Assembly: GCF_015160855.1 (NCBI RefSeq)
Contig: NZ_CP063373.1
Location: 2,480,001-2,544,000 of the forward strand
Source of the DNA: Streptomyces ferrugineus
GTDB taxonomy: Bacteria > Actinomycetota > Actinomycetes > Streptomycetales > Streptomycetaceae
DNA: 64,000 bases
Reading direction: 5' to 3'
Below, one piece after another: positions 8,887-17,165 of the stretch (position 1 is its first letter; every line of letters begins with the position of its first letter). The position numbers and the translations under genes were made by a program. Below the pieces are notes generated by a model. The model was not told the origin of the DNA. It searched no databases and was given only the letters and a program-made list of their open reading frames with translations.

Positions 8887-9237
8887 GTGGCACGCTCGCT
8901 CGACGGACTCGTCCTCGCCCCCGTTGTGGACCAAGCCCCAGGTCAGGTGGGTACCCGCACCCGGTTCACGTACCACGAGAAGGACGGCGAGATCTGGGCC
9001 GAGTACGCGGGCGGCGACGTCGTGCGCGGCCATCTCGTGGGCACCCGGGAAGGCGACCGGCTGGACTTCCGGTATGTGCAGCTCAAGCGGGACGGGACGA
9101 CGTCCTCGGGCCACTGCGTCTCGACGGTGGCCGAGCTTCCCGACGGGCGGGTGCGGCTGGCGGAGACCTGGGAGTGGGAGTCCCAGGACGGCGCGGGAAC
9201 GAGTGTTGTGGAGCAGGTCACTGAGCACGCCCCCTGA
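8887..9237 (+). CDS. Small conserved hypothetical protein
   Basis: This 116-aa protein starts VARSLDGLVLAPV at the GTG at 8887, preceded by AAGGGAG. It is predicted mostly beta-structured (alternating strands such as TRTRFTYHEKDGEIWAEYAG, GHLVGTREGDRLDFRYVQL and VRLAETWEWESQ), which suggests a small lipocalin-like or beta-barrel fold. Similar proteins in Streptomyces carry the doubtful label N-acetylglutamate synthase; nothing here supports such an activity. It is divergent from the thi riboswitch operon. Function unknown. Confidence 0.8.
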   Translation: MARSLDGLVLAPVVDQAPGQVGTRTRFTYHEKDGEIWAEYAGGDVVRGHLVGTREGDRLDFRYVQLKRDGTTSSGHCVSTVAELPDGRVRLAETWEWESQDGAGTSVVEQVTEHAP

Positions 9238-9253
9238 CTGACGAATAGTCAGT
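9237..9253. promoter_or_regulatory. Candidate operator upstream of the flavoprotein reductase
   Basis: ACTGAC-gaata-GTCAGT is a perfect 6-5-6 palindrome ending 16 nt before the start codon of the downstream gene. The half-site equals that of the TetR-type palindrome at 20013-20026, where the spacer is 2 nt. The binding protein is unknown. Confidence 0.5.
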
Positions 9254-9269
9254 TGTCTATGGTGATCAG

Positions 9270-10499
9270 GTGAGCGAGCAGACGCAGCAACCGGGCACGT
9301 CAGCGGCGCGCCGCGTGGTCGTCGCCGGCGCGGGCATGGCCGGGGTCCAGACGGCGGTCGCCCTGCGCGAACGGGGCTTCACCGGCCCCGTCACCCTCAT
9401 CGGCGCCGAACCCCATCAGCCGTACGACCGGCCACCCCTGTCCAAGGCCGTGCTGCTCGGCAAGGCCGAGGGCTCCGCCTTCGACGTCGACTTCGAGGCG
9501 CTCGGCATCGAGCTGTGGCTGGGGCGCGAGGTGCTCGGCGTGCGCACCGCCGACCGCGAGCTGGACACCGAGGCCGGGCCGTTTCCGTACGACGTCCTCG
9601 TGCTCGCCACCGGCGCCGAGCCGATCCGGCTGCCGGGTACGGAGGGCGTCCCCGGTGTGCATCTGCTGCGCACCCTGGACGACGCCGAGCGGCTGCGGCC
9701 GGTGCTGGCCCGGCAGCACGACATCGTGGTCGTCGGCGCGGGCTGGATCGGCGCGGAGTTCGCCACCGCCGCGCGCGAGGCGGGCTGTGCGGTGACCGTC
9801 GTGGAGGCCGCCGACCGGCCGCTCGCGGGGGCGCTGCCCGCGCAGGTGGCCGCGCCGATGACCGCCTGGTACGAGGACAGCGGCGCGGTGCTGCGCACGC
9901 ACACGCGCGTGGAGCGCGTCGAGCCCGGCGCGGTGCTCCTCGACGACGGCTCGCGGATTCCCGCGGACGCGGTCGTGGTCGGCATCGGGGCCCGGCCCGC
10001 CACGGCCTGGCTGGTCGGCTCGGACATCGAGCTCGGCGCGTACGGCGAGGTCGTGGCCGACGAGCGGCTGCGCACCTCCGTGCTCGACGTCTACGCGGTC
10101 GGCGACTGCGCGTCCTTCCCCTCGGGGCGCTACGGCGAGCGCCTGCTGGTCCACCACTGGGACAACGCCCTCCAGGGCCCGCGCACGGTCGCCGCGAACA
10201 TCCTCGGCGAGACCACCGCCGTCTACGACCCCGTGCCGTACTTCTGGTCCGAGCAGTTCGGCCGCTTCGTCCAGTACGCCGGCCACCACGCCGCCGCCGA
10301 CACGACCGTGTGGCGCGGCGACCCGTCGGGCCCGGCGTGGACGGTCTGCTGGCTCAGGGACGACCGCCTCGTCGCCCTCCTGGCGGTGGGCCGGCCGAGG
10401 GATCTGGCGCAGGGGCGGCGGCTGATCGAGTCGGGCACGCCGATGGACGCGGAGCTGCTGGTGGACCCCGCGCGGCCGCTGAAGGCGGCGACGGCGTAG
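9270..10499 (+). CDS. FAD-dependent oxidoreductase, ferredoxin-reductase family
   Basis: This 409-aa flavoprotein resembles NAD(P)H-dependent ferredoxin/rubredoxin/putidaredoxin reductases. The FAD site VVVAGAGMAGVQTA lies at about residue 16, the DRPPLSK loop follows, the NAD(P) site IVVVGAGWIGAEFA is near residue 155 and the second FAD motif VYAVGDCASF near 275. A C-terminal reductase domain follows (VHHWDNALQGPR). The GTG at 9270 overlaps no good Shine-Dalgarno but is the only sensible start. No ferredoxin or P450 gene is adjacent, so its electron acceptor is unknown. A palindrome at 9237-9253 probably controls it. Confidence 0.9.
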   Translation: MSEQTQQPGTSAARRVVVAGAGMAGVQTAVALRERGFTGPVTLIGAEPHQPYDRPPLSKAVLLGKAEGSAFDVDFEALGIELWLGREVLGVRTADRELDTEAGPFPYDVLVLATGAEPIRLPGTEGVPGVHLLRTLDDAERLRPVLARQHDIVVVGAGWIGAEFATAAREAGCAVTVVEAADRPLAGALPAQVAAPMTAWYEDSGAVLRTHTRVERVEPGAVLLDDGSRIPADAVVVGIGARPATAWLVGSDIELGAYGEVVADERLRTSVLDVYAVGDCASFPSGRYGERLLVHHWDNALQGPRTVAANILGETTAVYDPVPYFWSEQFGRFVQYAGHHAAADTTVWRGDPSGPAWTVCWLRDDRLVALLAVGRPRDLAQGRRLIESGTPMDAELLVDPARPLKAATA

Positions 10500-10568
10500 T
10501 GCGCCGGCCCCGCCCGGCCGGACCGGCCTGGCTTCCGACTGTCAGTGGCAGATGGCAGGCTTGTCTCC

Positions 10569-10934
10569 GTGACCGAGATTGACGCAAAGATCGATGCTCT
10601 CGTCCCCGCCTGGCTCACCCTGCCCGACATCGCCGAACAACTCGGCGTCGAGGTGACCCGCGTCCGGCAGCTGGTCAAGGAGGGCCAGCTCATCGCCGTG
10701 CGCCGTGGTGAGAACCGCGCGCTGCACGTCCCCGCCGCCTTCATCGACGGGGACAAGGTCGTCAAGGGCCTGTCCGGGACCCTGACGCTGCTGCGGGACG
10801 ACGGCTTCACGGACGAAGAGATGCTGGAGTGGCTCTTCACCCCCGACGAAAGCCTGCCCGGCACCCCCGCGCAGGCCCTCGGCGAGAACCGCGGCACGGA
10901 GGTGAAGCGCCGCGCCCAGGCGCTCGCCGTCTGA
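10569..10934 (+). CDS. Rv2175c-family DNA-binding protein
   Basis: This 121-aa protein has a winged helix-turn-helix (LTLPDIAEQLGVEVTRVRQL, about residues 16-36) and matches the family of Mycobacterium tuberculosis Rv2175c. In that organism Rv2175c binds DNA and is phosphorylated on an N-terminal Thr by PknL, encoded next door. Here the PknL-like kinase is 4 kb away, and the N-terminus VTEIDAK has a Thr at position 2 that could be tested. The GTG at 10569 gives this N-terminus; the frame is open from 10545. A hairpin terminator follows at 10984. Confidence 0.88.
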   Translation: MTEIDAKIDALVPAWLTLPDIAEQLGVEVTRVRQLVKEGQLIAVRRGENRALHVPAAFIDGDKVVKGLSGTLTLLRDDGFTDEEMLEWLFTPDESLPGTPAQALGENRGTEVKRRAQALAV

Positions 10935-10983
10935 GCCGACCACCGGGATCCCCACACCGTCCGGTGTACGGGCCGGGGCCTTC

Positions 10984-11025
10984 GGGCCACGGCCGCGGTC
11001 GACTGCGGCCGCATGGCCGTGGCCC
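10984..11025. terminator. Hairpin after the Rv2175c-like gene
   Basis: GGGCCACGGCC (10984-10994) pairs with GGCCGTGGCCC (11015-11025), giving an 11-bp stem with a 20-nt loop 50 nt past the stop codon. No T run follows; termination is inferred from position. Confidence 0.55.
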
Positions 11026-11198
11026 GGCATGGTCGCCGGCGCCTTCGAGCGTCGACCCGGCCCGTACGCCCTCGACCGACGGCACGGCCACAGGCCGCCG
11101 GCGGGTGCCGTCCGCGCACCGCGCTCCGGCTACCGTGCCTGGGGTCCGGCACCCGCCCGACCTCACCCGCCCGGCAACCCGACCCCAGGGGGCACCGC

Positions 11199-11861
11199 AT
11201 GTCCGACACCGTCACCGCGGGCACCGCCCGCGCGCAGCTCGCCGACGCCCGGCTCTACCTGTGCACCGACGCCCGCAAGCGGCAGGGCGACCTGGCGGAG
11301 TTCCTGGACGCCGCGCTGGCCGGTGGTGTCGACATCGTGCAGTTGCGGGACAAGGGCATGGAGGCGGCCGAGGAACTGGAGCACCTGAAGGTCCTCGCCG
11401 ACGCCTGCGCCCGGCACGGCAGGCTCCTCGCGGTCAACGACCGCGCCGACGTGGCCCACGCCGCCGGCGCCGACGTCCTGCACCTGGGGCAGGGCGACCT
11501 CCCGGTGCCGGCCGCCCGCGCGATCCTCGGGGACGACGTCCTGATCGGCCGCTCCACCCACGCCGACCCGGAGGCCGAGGCGGCCGCCGCCCAGGAGGGC
11601 GTGGACTACTTCTGCACCGGCCCCTGCTGGCCGACCCCCACCAAGCCCGGCCGTCACGCCCCCGGCCTCGACCTGGTCCGCCACACCGCGTCCCTCGGCA
11701 CCGACCGCCCCTGGTTCGCCATCGGCGGCATCGACCTCGGCAACCTCGACCAGGTGCTGGAGGCCGGCGCCCGCCGTGTCGTCGTCGTACGGGCGATCAC
11801 GGAGGCCACCGACCCGGGCGCCGCGGCGGCGGAGTTCGCCAAGCGGCTGCGGCAGGTGTAG
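11199..11861 (+). CDS. thiE: Thiamine-phosphate synthase
   Basis: This 220-aa TIM-barrel enzyme joins hydroxymethylpyrimidine diphosphate and thiazole phosphate to give thiamine phosphate. Family motifs are [10 protein letters not shown] (about residue 45), [41 protein letters not shown] and WFAIGGID. The ATG at 11199 follows AGGGGG; the upstream open frame is non-coding. It is not in the thiOSG operon, and the 264 nt upstream contain no TPP aptamer, so it may be expressed without direct TPP feedback. Confidence 0.95.
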   Translation: MSDTVTAGTARAQLADARLYLCTDARKRQGDLAEFLDAALAGGVDIVQLRDKGMEAAEELEHLKVLADACARHGRLLAVNDRADVAHAAGADVLHLGQGDLPVPAARAILGDDVLIGRSTHADPEAEAAAAQEGVDYFCTGPCWPTPTKPGRHAPGLDLVRHTASLGTDRPWFAIGGIDLGNLDQVLEAGARRVVVVRAITEATDPGAAAAEFAKRLRQV

Positions 11862-11893
11862 GGCGACCAGGGGCACCCCGGATATTCGCCCGT

Positions 11894-11912
11894 TTGTCCA
11901 AGGACTGGACAA
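11894..11912. promoter_or_regulatory. Candidate operator upstream of metF
   Basis: TTGTCCA-aggac-TGGACAA is a perfect 7-5-7 palindrome located 71-89 bp upstream of the metF start, in the only gap between thiE and metF. Its symmetry and place suggest a dimeric repressor or activator site. I cannot assign the regulator. Confidence 0.55.
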
Positions 11913-11982
11913 CAATCCGACAAATCGGGCAAATTTCCAGCGTCTGGTTGGGGGACCGGAGCCCCCTGGCTAACCTGCGAGT

Positions 11983-12906
11983 ATGGCCCTCGGCACCGCA
12001 TCCATCAGGTCGGACCACGCGCGTACCGTGCGCGAGATGCTCGCGACCGGCAAGACGACGTATTCCTTCGAGTTCTACGCCCCCAAGACCCCGAAGGGCG
12101 AGCGGAACCTGTGGAACGCGCTGCGCCGGGTCGAGGCCGTCGGGCCCGACTTCGTCTCCGTGACCTACGGCGCGGGCGGCTCCACCCGCGCGGGCACGGT
12201 CAAGGCGACCGAGGCGATCGCCTCCGACACCACGCTCACGCCGATCGCCCACCTCACCGCCGTCGACCACTCGGTGGCCGACCTGCGCAACATCATCGGC
12301 CAGTACGCCGACGCCGGGATCCGCAACATGCTGGCGCTGCGCGGCGACCCGCCCGGCGACCCGCTGGGCGACTGGGTGCGCCACCCCCGCGGCCTGACCT
12401 ACGCCGCCGAGCTCGTCGAGCTGATCAAAGCGTCCGGCGACTTCTGCGTGGGCGTCGCGGCCTTCCCGGCGATGCACCCGCGCTCCGCCGACTGGGAGAC
12501 CGACGTCCGTCACTTCGTCGACAAGTGCCGGGCCGGCGCGGACTACGCGATCACGCAGATGTTCTTCGAACCGGAGGACTACCTGCGGCTGCGCGACCGC
12601 GTGTCGGCCGCCGGCTGCGACACCCCGATCATCCCGGAGATCATGCCGATCGCCAGCGTACGGAGCCTGGAGCGGATCCCGTCCCTCACCAACGCCGCCT
12701 TCCCGGCCGCCCTGAAAGAGCGGATCCTCACAGCCAAGGACGATCCGGCGGCTGTACGCTCGATCGGGATCGAGTTCGCCACGGAGTTCTGTGCGCGGCT
12801 GCTGGCCGAGGGAGTGCCCGGATTGCACTTCATTACGCTCAACAACTCCACGGCAACCCTGGAAATCTACGAGAACCTGGGCCTGCACCACCCACCGCAG
12901 GCCTAG
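11983..12906 (+). CDS. metF: Methylenetetrahydrofolate reductase
   Basis: This 307-aa flavoprotein reduces 5,10-methylene-THF to 5-methyl-THF, the methyl donor for methionine synthesis. Family landmarks are [14 protein letters not shown] near residue 27 (with the catalytic Glu), [30 protein letters not shown] and [14 protein letters not shown]. The length is right for the bacterial enzyme. The ATG at 11983 has a weak ribosome site. The palindrome at 11894-11912 is a likely control point. The frame ends normally and the next gene follows in 57 nt. Confidence 0.96.
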   Translation: MALGTASIRSDHARTVREMLATGKTTYSFEFYAPKTPKGERNLWNALRRVEAVGPDFVSVTYGAGGSTRAGTVKATEAIASDTTLTPIAHLTAVDHSVADLRNIIGQYADAGIRNMLALRGDPPGDPLGDWVRHPRGLTYAAELVELIKASGDFCVGVAAFPAMHPRSADWETDVRHFVDKCRAGADYAITQMFFEPEDYLRLRDRVSAAGCDTPIIPEIMPIASVRSLERIPSLTNAAFPAALKERILTAKDDPAAVRSIGIEFATEFCARLLAEGVPGLHFITLNNSTATLEIYENLGLHHPPQA

Positions 12907-12963
12907 ACCGGCCGTCCTGATATACGTCACACTGCGTAGGCGGCCACTGGGAGAGGGGCGTAC

Positions 12964-13917
12964 ATGGGCTGGACGGTCCTCTACATCGCGTTCGGCGTCG
13001 TCGCGCTGTGGCTGCTGGGCGAGGTACTGCTGCAGTACAAGGCGCGTCTGCGCTGGCGGCTGCTCGCCTTCGCCGGCTTCCTCGGCGTCGTGAGCGGCGT
13101 GCTGATCGGACAGGTGATCGTCATCGGGCTGGGCGCGGCGGCGTTCGCCGTCGGCCAGACCTACGTCACGCTGTCGTTCCGCCGCGGCTTCTCGGCCGGC
13201 TGGGCGGTCCCCGCACCGGCCCTCGGCCCGCTGGGCGCCAAGCGCCGCCGTGAAGAGGCGGAGCACCGGGAGCCGACCCTGGAGGTCTCCGGCCTGGAGG
13301 CGAGCGCGGACGGCTTCCCCGGCGACGCCCCCGAGTACGGCCGTGAGAGCGTCGGCTACGGCGACGAGTACGACCGCGACGACGTCTTCACGCCCGCGCG
13401 CACGCCGCAGCCCACGGCCGCCGAGACGACCTCCGTCTACGAGCCGCAGCCCATGCCGGACGACACCGGCTCCTACGGCATATACGGCGACTCCGGCTAC
13501 GCCGCCGCCGACCAGAACTACGCGGCCACCGGCCAGCCCCAGGACCAGTACGCGACGGCCGACCAGGGCTATGCGTACGACGGCTACTCCGGTTACGACC
13601 AGCAGCAGTACGGCTACGACCCCAACGGCCAGCAGCAGTACGCCGCTTACTCCGACCCGTACATCGGCACCCAGACCTACGGCGGCGCCGGGTACGACGC
13701 CTACGGCCAGCAGCAGTACGGCCAGCAGGGCTACACCCAGGACCAGTACGCCACCGGCACCTACGGCGAGACCCCGCCCGGCGGCGTCTGGGTCCCGCAG
13801 CAGCGCACCGACGAGACGTACGGCGGCGAACTCCCGCCGGAGCAGCAGTACCCGTACCAGGGCAACGGCCAGCAGCAGGGGCAGGAGCAGGGGTACGACG
13901 AGCAGTACCGTTTCTGA
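12964..13917 (+). CDS. Membrane protein with a long Tyr/Gln/Gly-rich tail
   Basis: This 317-aa protein has two or three hydrophobic segments in its first 80 residues (ILYIAFGVVALWLLGEV-type and AFAGFLGVVSGVLIGQVIVI) followed by a disordered cytoplasmic-type tail. From about residue 150 the tail is built of repeats rich in Y, Q, G and D, such as YGQQQYGQQGYTQDQY. This resembles prion-like, phase-separating segments. The ATG at 12964 has GGGAGAGGGG upstream. I do not recognise a named family. It converges on the oxidoreductase gene with a 20-nt gap. Confidence 0.85.
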   Translation: MGWTVLYIAFGVVALWLLGEVLLQYKARLRWRLLAFAGFLGVVSGVLIGQVIVIGLGAAAFAVGQTYVTLSFRRGFSAGWAVPAPALGPLGAKRRREEAEHREPTLEVSGLEASADGFPGDAPEYGRESVGYGDEYDRDDVFTPARTPQPTAAETTSVYEPQPMPDDTGSYGIYGDSGYAAADQNYAATGQPQDQYATADQGYAYDGYSGYDQQQYGYDPNGQQQYAAYSDPYIGTQTYGGAGYDAYGQQQYGQQGYTQDQYATGTYGETPPGGVWVPQQRTDETYGGELPPEQQYPYQGNGQQQGQEQGYDEQYRF

Positions 13918-13937
13918 CGGATCCCCCTACCCGCGGA

Positions 13938-15449
13938 TCACTGCGAGCCCCGGAACTCCGGGCCCTCCACGATCAGCCCCGCCACCAGCGCACCCGACAT
14001 GCCCGCGTGTGAGAGGCCGCCGCCCGGGTGGGACCAGCCGCCGACCGTGAACAGGCCCGGTATGCGCGTGCTGTTGGACGGGCGCAGCAAGGCACCCTGC
14101 GCCGCGGCGAGCGCGGGTGCGGGCACACCGCCGCCCTCGGCCCCCGTCTCCTGCCGGGTGTGCACCGGCGTACGGACCTCCCGCCACAGGATGCGCTCGC
14201 CCAGGCCGGGCAGGGCACGCTCGGCGGCGGCGACCATCCGGTCCGCGAACGCGTCGGCGGCACCCGCGGCGCTCCAGTCGTACCGCGTCTGCGACGGCAC
14301 GGTGGCGGTGAGCACCGCGGACTCGTGGGCGTCGTCGGGGCGCAGGGCCGCGTCGTCCGGGCGATCGATCCGGACCGTCGGGTGCGCGGGCGGCTCGCCG
14401 AGCCCGAACGCGTCCAACTCGGCCCGCCGGTCCGGGGTGTGCGCCACCGTGCGGTGAGCGGCGCCCGCCTCCCGCGCCCCGCGCAGCGCCAGGCAGACCA
14501 CGGCCCGGCCCGAGGACAGGCCCTCGGGGCTCGGCTCGACCGCCTCCGCCGCGTACAGCTCACGGTCGCCCACCAGGTCGCGCAGGCGCCACGGCCCGGT
14601 GCCGACGACCATGTCGGCCTCCGCCACGGCCGCGTCGGCCAGCTCCAGCCCCGCCGCCCGGCCGTCCTTCTCCACGATCCCGGTGACCTCCGCACCGAAG
14701 TGGAACTCGACCCTTCGGGCCAGGCACCGCTCGTACACCGCCCGGGCCAACTCCCGTATGCCGCCGCGCACATACCAGGTCCCGAAGGCGTGCTCCAGGT
14801 ACGGCAGCACCGCCGCGCTCGCCGGGGCCGCGCCGGGGTCCAGGCCGTACGCGAGCGCGTGGCTCTCCAGCAGGGCGACGAGCCGGGGGTCGCGCAGCTC
14901 CCAGGCGCCGACCTCGGCGAGCGTGCCGGCCCGGCGGGTGCGCAGGAGCCGCTTGTGGGGCACCGACGGGTAGGGCTCACGCTCGGCCAGCACCCGCCAG
15001 TTCGGCCACAGGGGCTCCTCCAGCAGCGGCCTGCGCGTGCGGTCCCAGGCCTCGCGGGCGCGGACCAGGAAGTCGCCCCAGCGGGCGCCCGTGCCGGCGC
15101 CCAGCGCCTCGTCCAGGGCCGCCACCACGCCCGCGCGCGAGGCGTTCGGCAGCGAGACCGCGGTGCCGTCCGCGAAGACATGACGCGCGGACGGGTCGAC
15201 CTGGACCAGCTCGACGCACTCCTCCAGCGGCTCCTTGCCGGTCTTGATGAACAGGTCGCGGTAGACGGCCGGCAGGGGGAGCAGCCCGGGGCCCGTGTCG
15301 AAGCCGAAGCCGTCGCGCTCGAAGCGGCGCACCGCTCCGCCGTACGTCTGCGTACGCTCGTACACCGCCACTCGGTGGCCCGCGACGGCCAGCCGGGCAG
15401 CGGCCGCCATCGCGCCCATCCCGGCGCCGATCACCGCAATCCGTGCCAT
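13938..15449 (-). CDS. CrtI-like NAD(P)/FAD-dependent oxidoreductase
   Basis: This 503-aa protein has the phytoene-desaturase/amine-oxidase layout: an N-terminal Rossmann motif (IAVIGAGMGAMAAAARLA), the following ERTQTYGGAVRRF segment, FDTGPGLLPLP, and the C-terminal FAD-closing block LFTVGGWSHPGGGLSHAGMSG. No phytoene synthase or other carotenoid gene is nearby, so the true substrate is uncertain; related proteins act on retinoids, carotenoids or unknown polyenes. The ATG at 15449 was chosen because the upstream extension to 15578 is arginine-rich and lacks family sequence. Confidence 0.88.
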   Translation of the reverse strand: MARIAVIGAGMGAMAAAARLAVAGHRVAVYERTQTYGGAVRRFERDGFGFDTGPGLLPLPAVYRDLFIKTGKEPLEECVELVQVDPSARHVFADGTAVSLPNASRAGVVAALDEALGAGTGARWGDFLVRAREAWDRTRRPLLEEPLWPNWRVLAEREPYPSVPHKRLLRTRRAGTLAEVGAWELRDPRLVALLESHALAYGLDPGAAPASAAVLPYLEHAFGTWYVRGGIRELARAVYERCLARRVEFHFGAEVTGIVEKDGRAAGLELADAAVAEADMVVGTGPWRLRDLVGDRELYAAEAVEPSPEGLSSGRAVVCLALRGAREAGAAHRTVAHTPDRRAELDAFGLGEPPAHPTVRIDRPDDAALRPDDAHESAVLTATVPSQTRYDWSAAGAADAFADRMVAAAERALPGLGERILWREVRTPVHTRQETGAEGGGVPAPALAAAQGALLRPSNSTRIPGLFTVGGWSHPGGGLSHAGMSGALVAGLIVEGPEFRGSQ

Positions 15450-15504
15450 GCGTGGGACTTTATCGGCCGGCACTGACAAGGGCGCACTGACCTCGGAAGA
15501 AGGC

Positions 15505-16116
15505 TCAGCCGGGCCCCGCCGTCGACTGCGCGAGCCGCTTCTCCGCCCGCCGCTCGGCCCTGCGCCGCAGGAAGCCACGGATCCGCGCGATCAGGAAGTA
15601 CAGCAGGAGCAGGCCGGCGAGCAGCAGAGCGCCCGCGATGACGGCCGCCGCCACGGGGTGGAAGATCGCGAAGGTGATGATCGCGGCGACTCCCAGGTCC
15701 TCGGCGAGGCTCACCACGACATTGCTGAACGGCTCGGGCGAGGTGTTGACCGCCATCCGCGTCCCGGCCTTGACCAGATGGCTCACCAGCGCCGTGGAAC
15801 CCCCGACCGCGCCCGCCGCCAGCTCCGGCACCGACCCGCTCTGCCCGGCGAGCAGCGCCGCGACGACCGCGCCCGACACCGGCCGGATCACCGTGTGCAC
15901 CGCGTCCCACGCCGAGTCGACGTACGGGATCTTGTCGGCGACGGCCTCGCAGAGGAACAGCACCCCGGCCGCTATGAGGACGTCCGGACGCTGCAGTGCC
16001 TCGGGCACCTCGTCGCTCAGTCCCGTCGCGCCGAATATGCCGAGCAGCAGTATCACGGCGTAGGCGTTGATGCCGCTGGCCCAGCCACTTGTGAACACCA
16101 AAGGGAGTACAGACAC
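15505..16116 (-). CDS. DUF4126 integral membrane protein
   Basis: This 203-aa protein has about five membrane segments (LPLVFTSGWASGINAYAVIL, VLIAAGVLFLCEAVAD, VSGAVVAALLAG, IITFAIFHPVAAAVIAGALL) and an arginine-rich C-terminus. It matches the DUF4126 family, whose role is unknown. The GTG at 16116 is likely the start of a leaderless mRNA: a -10-like TACGAT lies 7 nt upstream and there is no ribosome site. The upward extension of the frame to 16470 is non-coding. Glycine-rich small-residue helices hint at a channel or transporter, without proof. Confidence 0.82.
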   Translation of the reverse strand: MSVLPLVFTSGWASGINAYAVILLLGIFGATGLSDEVPEALQRPDVLIAAGVLFLCEAVADKIPYVDSAWDAVHTVIRPVSGAVVAALLAGQSGSVPELAAGAVGGSTALVSHLVKAGTRMAVNTSPEPFSNVVVSLAEDLGVAAIITFAIFHPVAAAVIAGALLLAGLLLLYFLIARIRGFLRRRAERRAEKRLAQSTAGPG

Positions 16117-16515
16117 GGGGGTGATCGTAACCAGTGGGCAACACCGGGTCTTGGGGATGAGTGCGCAGCTCTGAGTACGCGTACCTAGCCGAGGAGATGA
16201 GTACGCGCGCGGATGGGGCGCGACCTGCGGGAACGAGAGAGTGGAGACACGGAGAAGGGGATCGGCTCCGGCACCGGCGACACGGGGCGCCGGAACGGAG
16301 CGGCCCCGGATCCGCTCCTTCCGCCGGCCTGGCGTCGGCGGGAGCGAGACCGGGGGACCCGGGGGAACGACCGAACGGGGGTCCACACGGGGGAAGAACG
16401 GGGGAACGGGGAAAACGGGGGAGCACAAGAAGGCGCCGGTTCGACAGTGGCCCGCGGGGGACGCGGCCACATCGGACCGGCGCTTTCGTGTGCCGACCGC
16501 CTCAGCGGCGTCCGC
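16117..16515. other. 399-nt gene-free region with a G-run tract
   Basis: No convincing gene lies here. It holds the DUF4126 promoter at its left end, a GTACGCGTAC palindrome (16175-16184), two copies of TGAGTACGCG (16172-16181 and 16198-16207), and a tract of seven runs of four or five G separated by short spacers (about 16352-16431, plus strand). Short open frames here have arginine/proline composition typical of noise. Confidence 0.6.
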
Positions 16516-17142
16516 TCACCGGCCGCTCACCCGGCCCTGCAACAGCCGCGACAGCGCCGCGTGCACGTCGTCCAAGGAGCGCTCCGGCTGGAAGGACTTC
16601 CAGTCCAGGGCGGCCACCAGGACCATGCCGACCAGTGCGGCCGCGGTCAGCGGAATGTCGATCTCCTCGCTGAACTCGCCGCTCTCCACCCCTTCGCGCA
16701 GCACGCCCTCGACGACCGCCACGGCCTGCTGACGGACCACCATGAGCGTGGACTGCCAGGCCCGGTTCGTCCGCCACAGCTCGGCGACGTAGAGCTGGGT
16801 GAAGGACGGGTAGCGGTCGATGAAGACCAGGCCCGCGCGGATCATCGCGTCCAGGGCGTCCACCTTGCCGCCGCCGTCCCGCGCGGTCCGCTCGGCGGCC
16901 TCCCGGAGCGAGGCGGTGAGCAGGCCCACTCCGTGCCGCAGCAGCTCCTCGAAGAGGACCGACTTGCTCGCGAAGTTGTAGTAGACCGTGCCCTTCGCCA
17001 CCCCGGCCCGCTCGGCGATCTCGTCGACCGTGGTGGCGGAGAAGCCCTGCTCGGCGATGAGTGTGACGGCCGCCTCGTAGAGCTTCTGCCGGGTGGCCTC
17101 ACGGCGCGTGCTGCCGCCCGACGCGGCGCTGCTGCTTTCCAT
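16516..17142 (-). CDS. TetR-family transcriptional regulator
   Basis: This 208-aa repressor has an N-terminal TetR helix-turn-helix: RQKLYEAAVTLIAEQGFSAT, then VDEIAERAGVAKGTVYYNFASK (about residues 15-58). The C-terminal ligand-binding domain is unassigned. It is the third gene of an operon with an ABC-type ATPase and a YhgE/Pip permease, 23 nt downstream of the permease. A perfect 14-bp palindrome in the operon promoter at 20013-20026 is the expected operator, so autoregulation is likely. The ligand may be what the transporter exports. Confidence 0.93.
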   Translation of the reverse strand: MESSSAASGGSTRREATRQKLYEAAVTLIAEQGFSATTVDEIAERAGVAKGTVYYNFASKSVLFEELLRHGVGLLTASLREAAERTARDGGGKVDALDAMIRAGLVFIDRYPSFTQLYVAELWRTNRAWQSTLMVVRQQAVAVVEGVLREGVESGEFSEEIDIPLTAAALVGMVLVAALDWKSFQPERSLDDVHAALSRLLQGRVSGR

Positions 17143-17165
17143 GCGCCTGATTGTGCCGCGCCCGC

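Noticed and set aside
16197..16515. Plus-strand ORF with GAGGAG and ATG in the G-rich gap
   Set aside because: The ribosome site looks fair, but the product is an Arg/Pro/Gly string overlapping the TetR 3' end, typical of non-coding GC-rich DNA.
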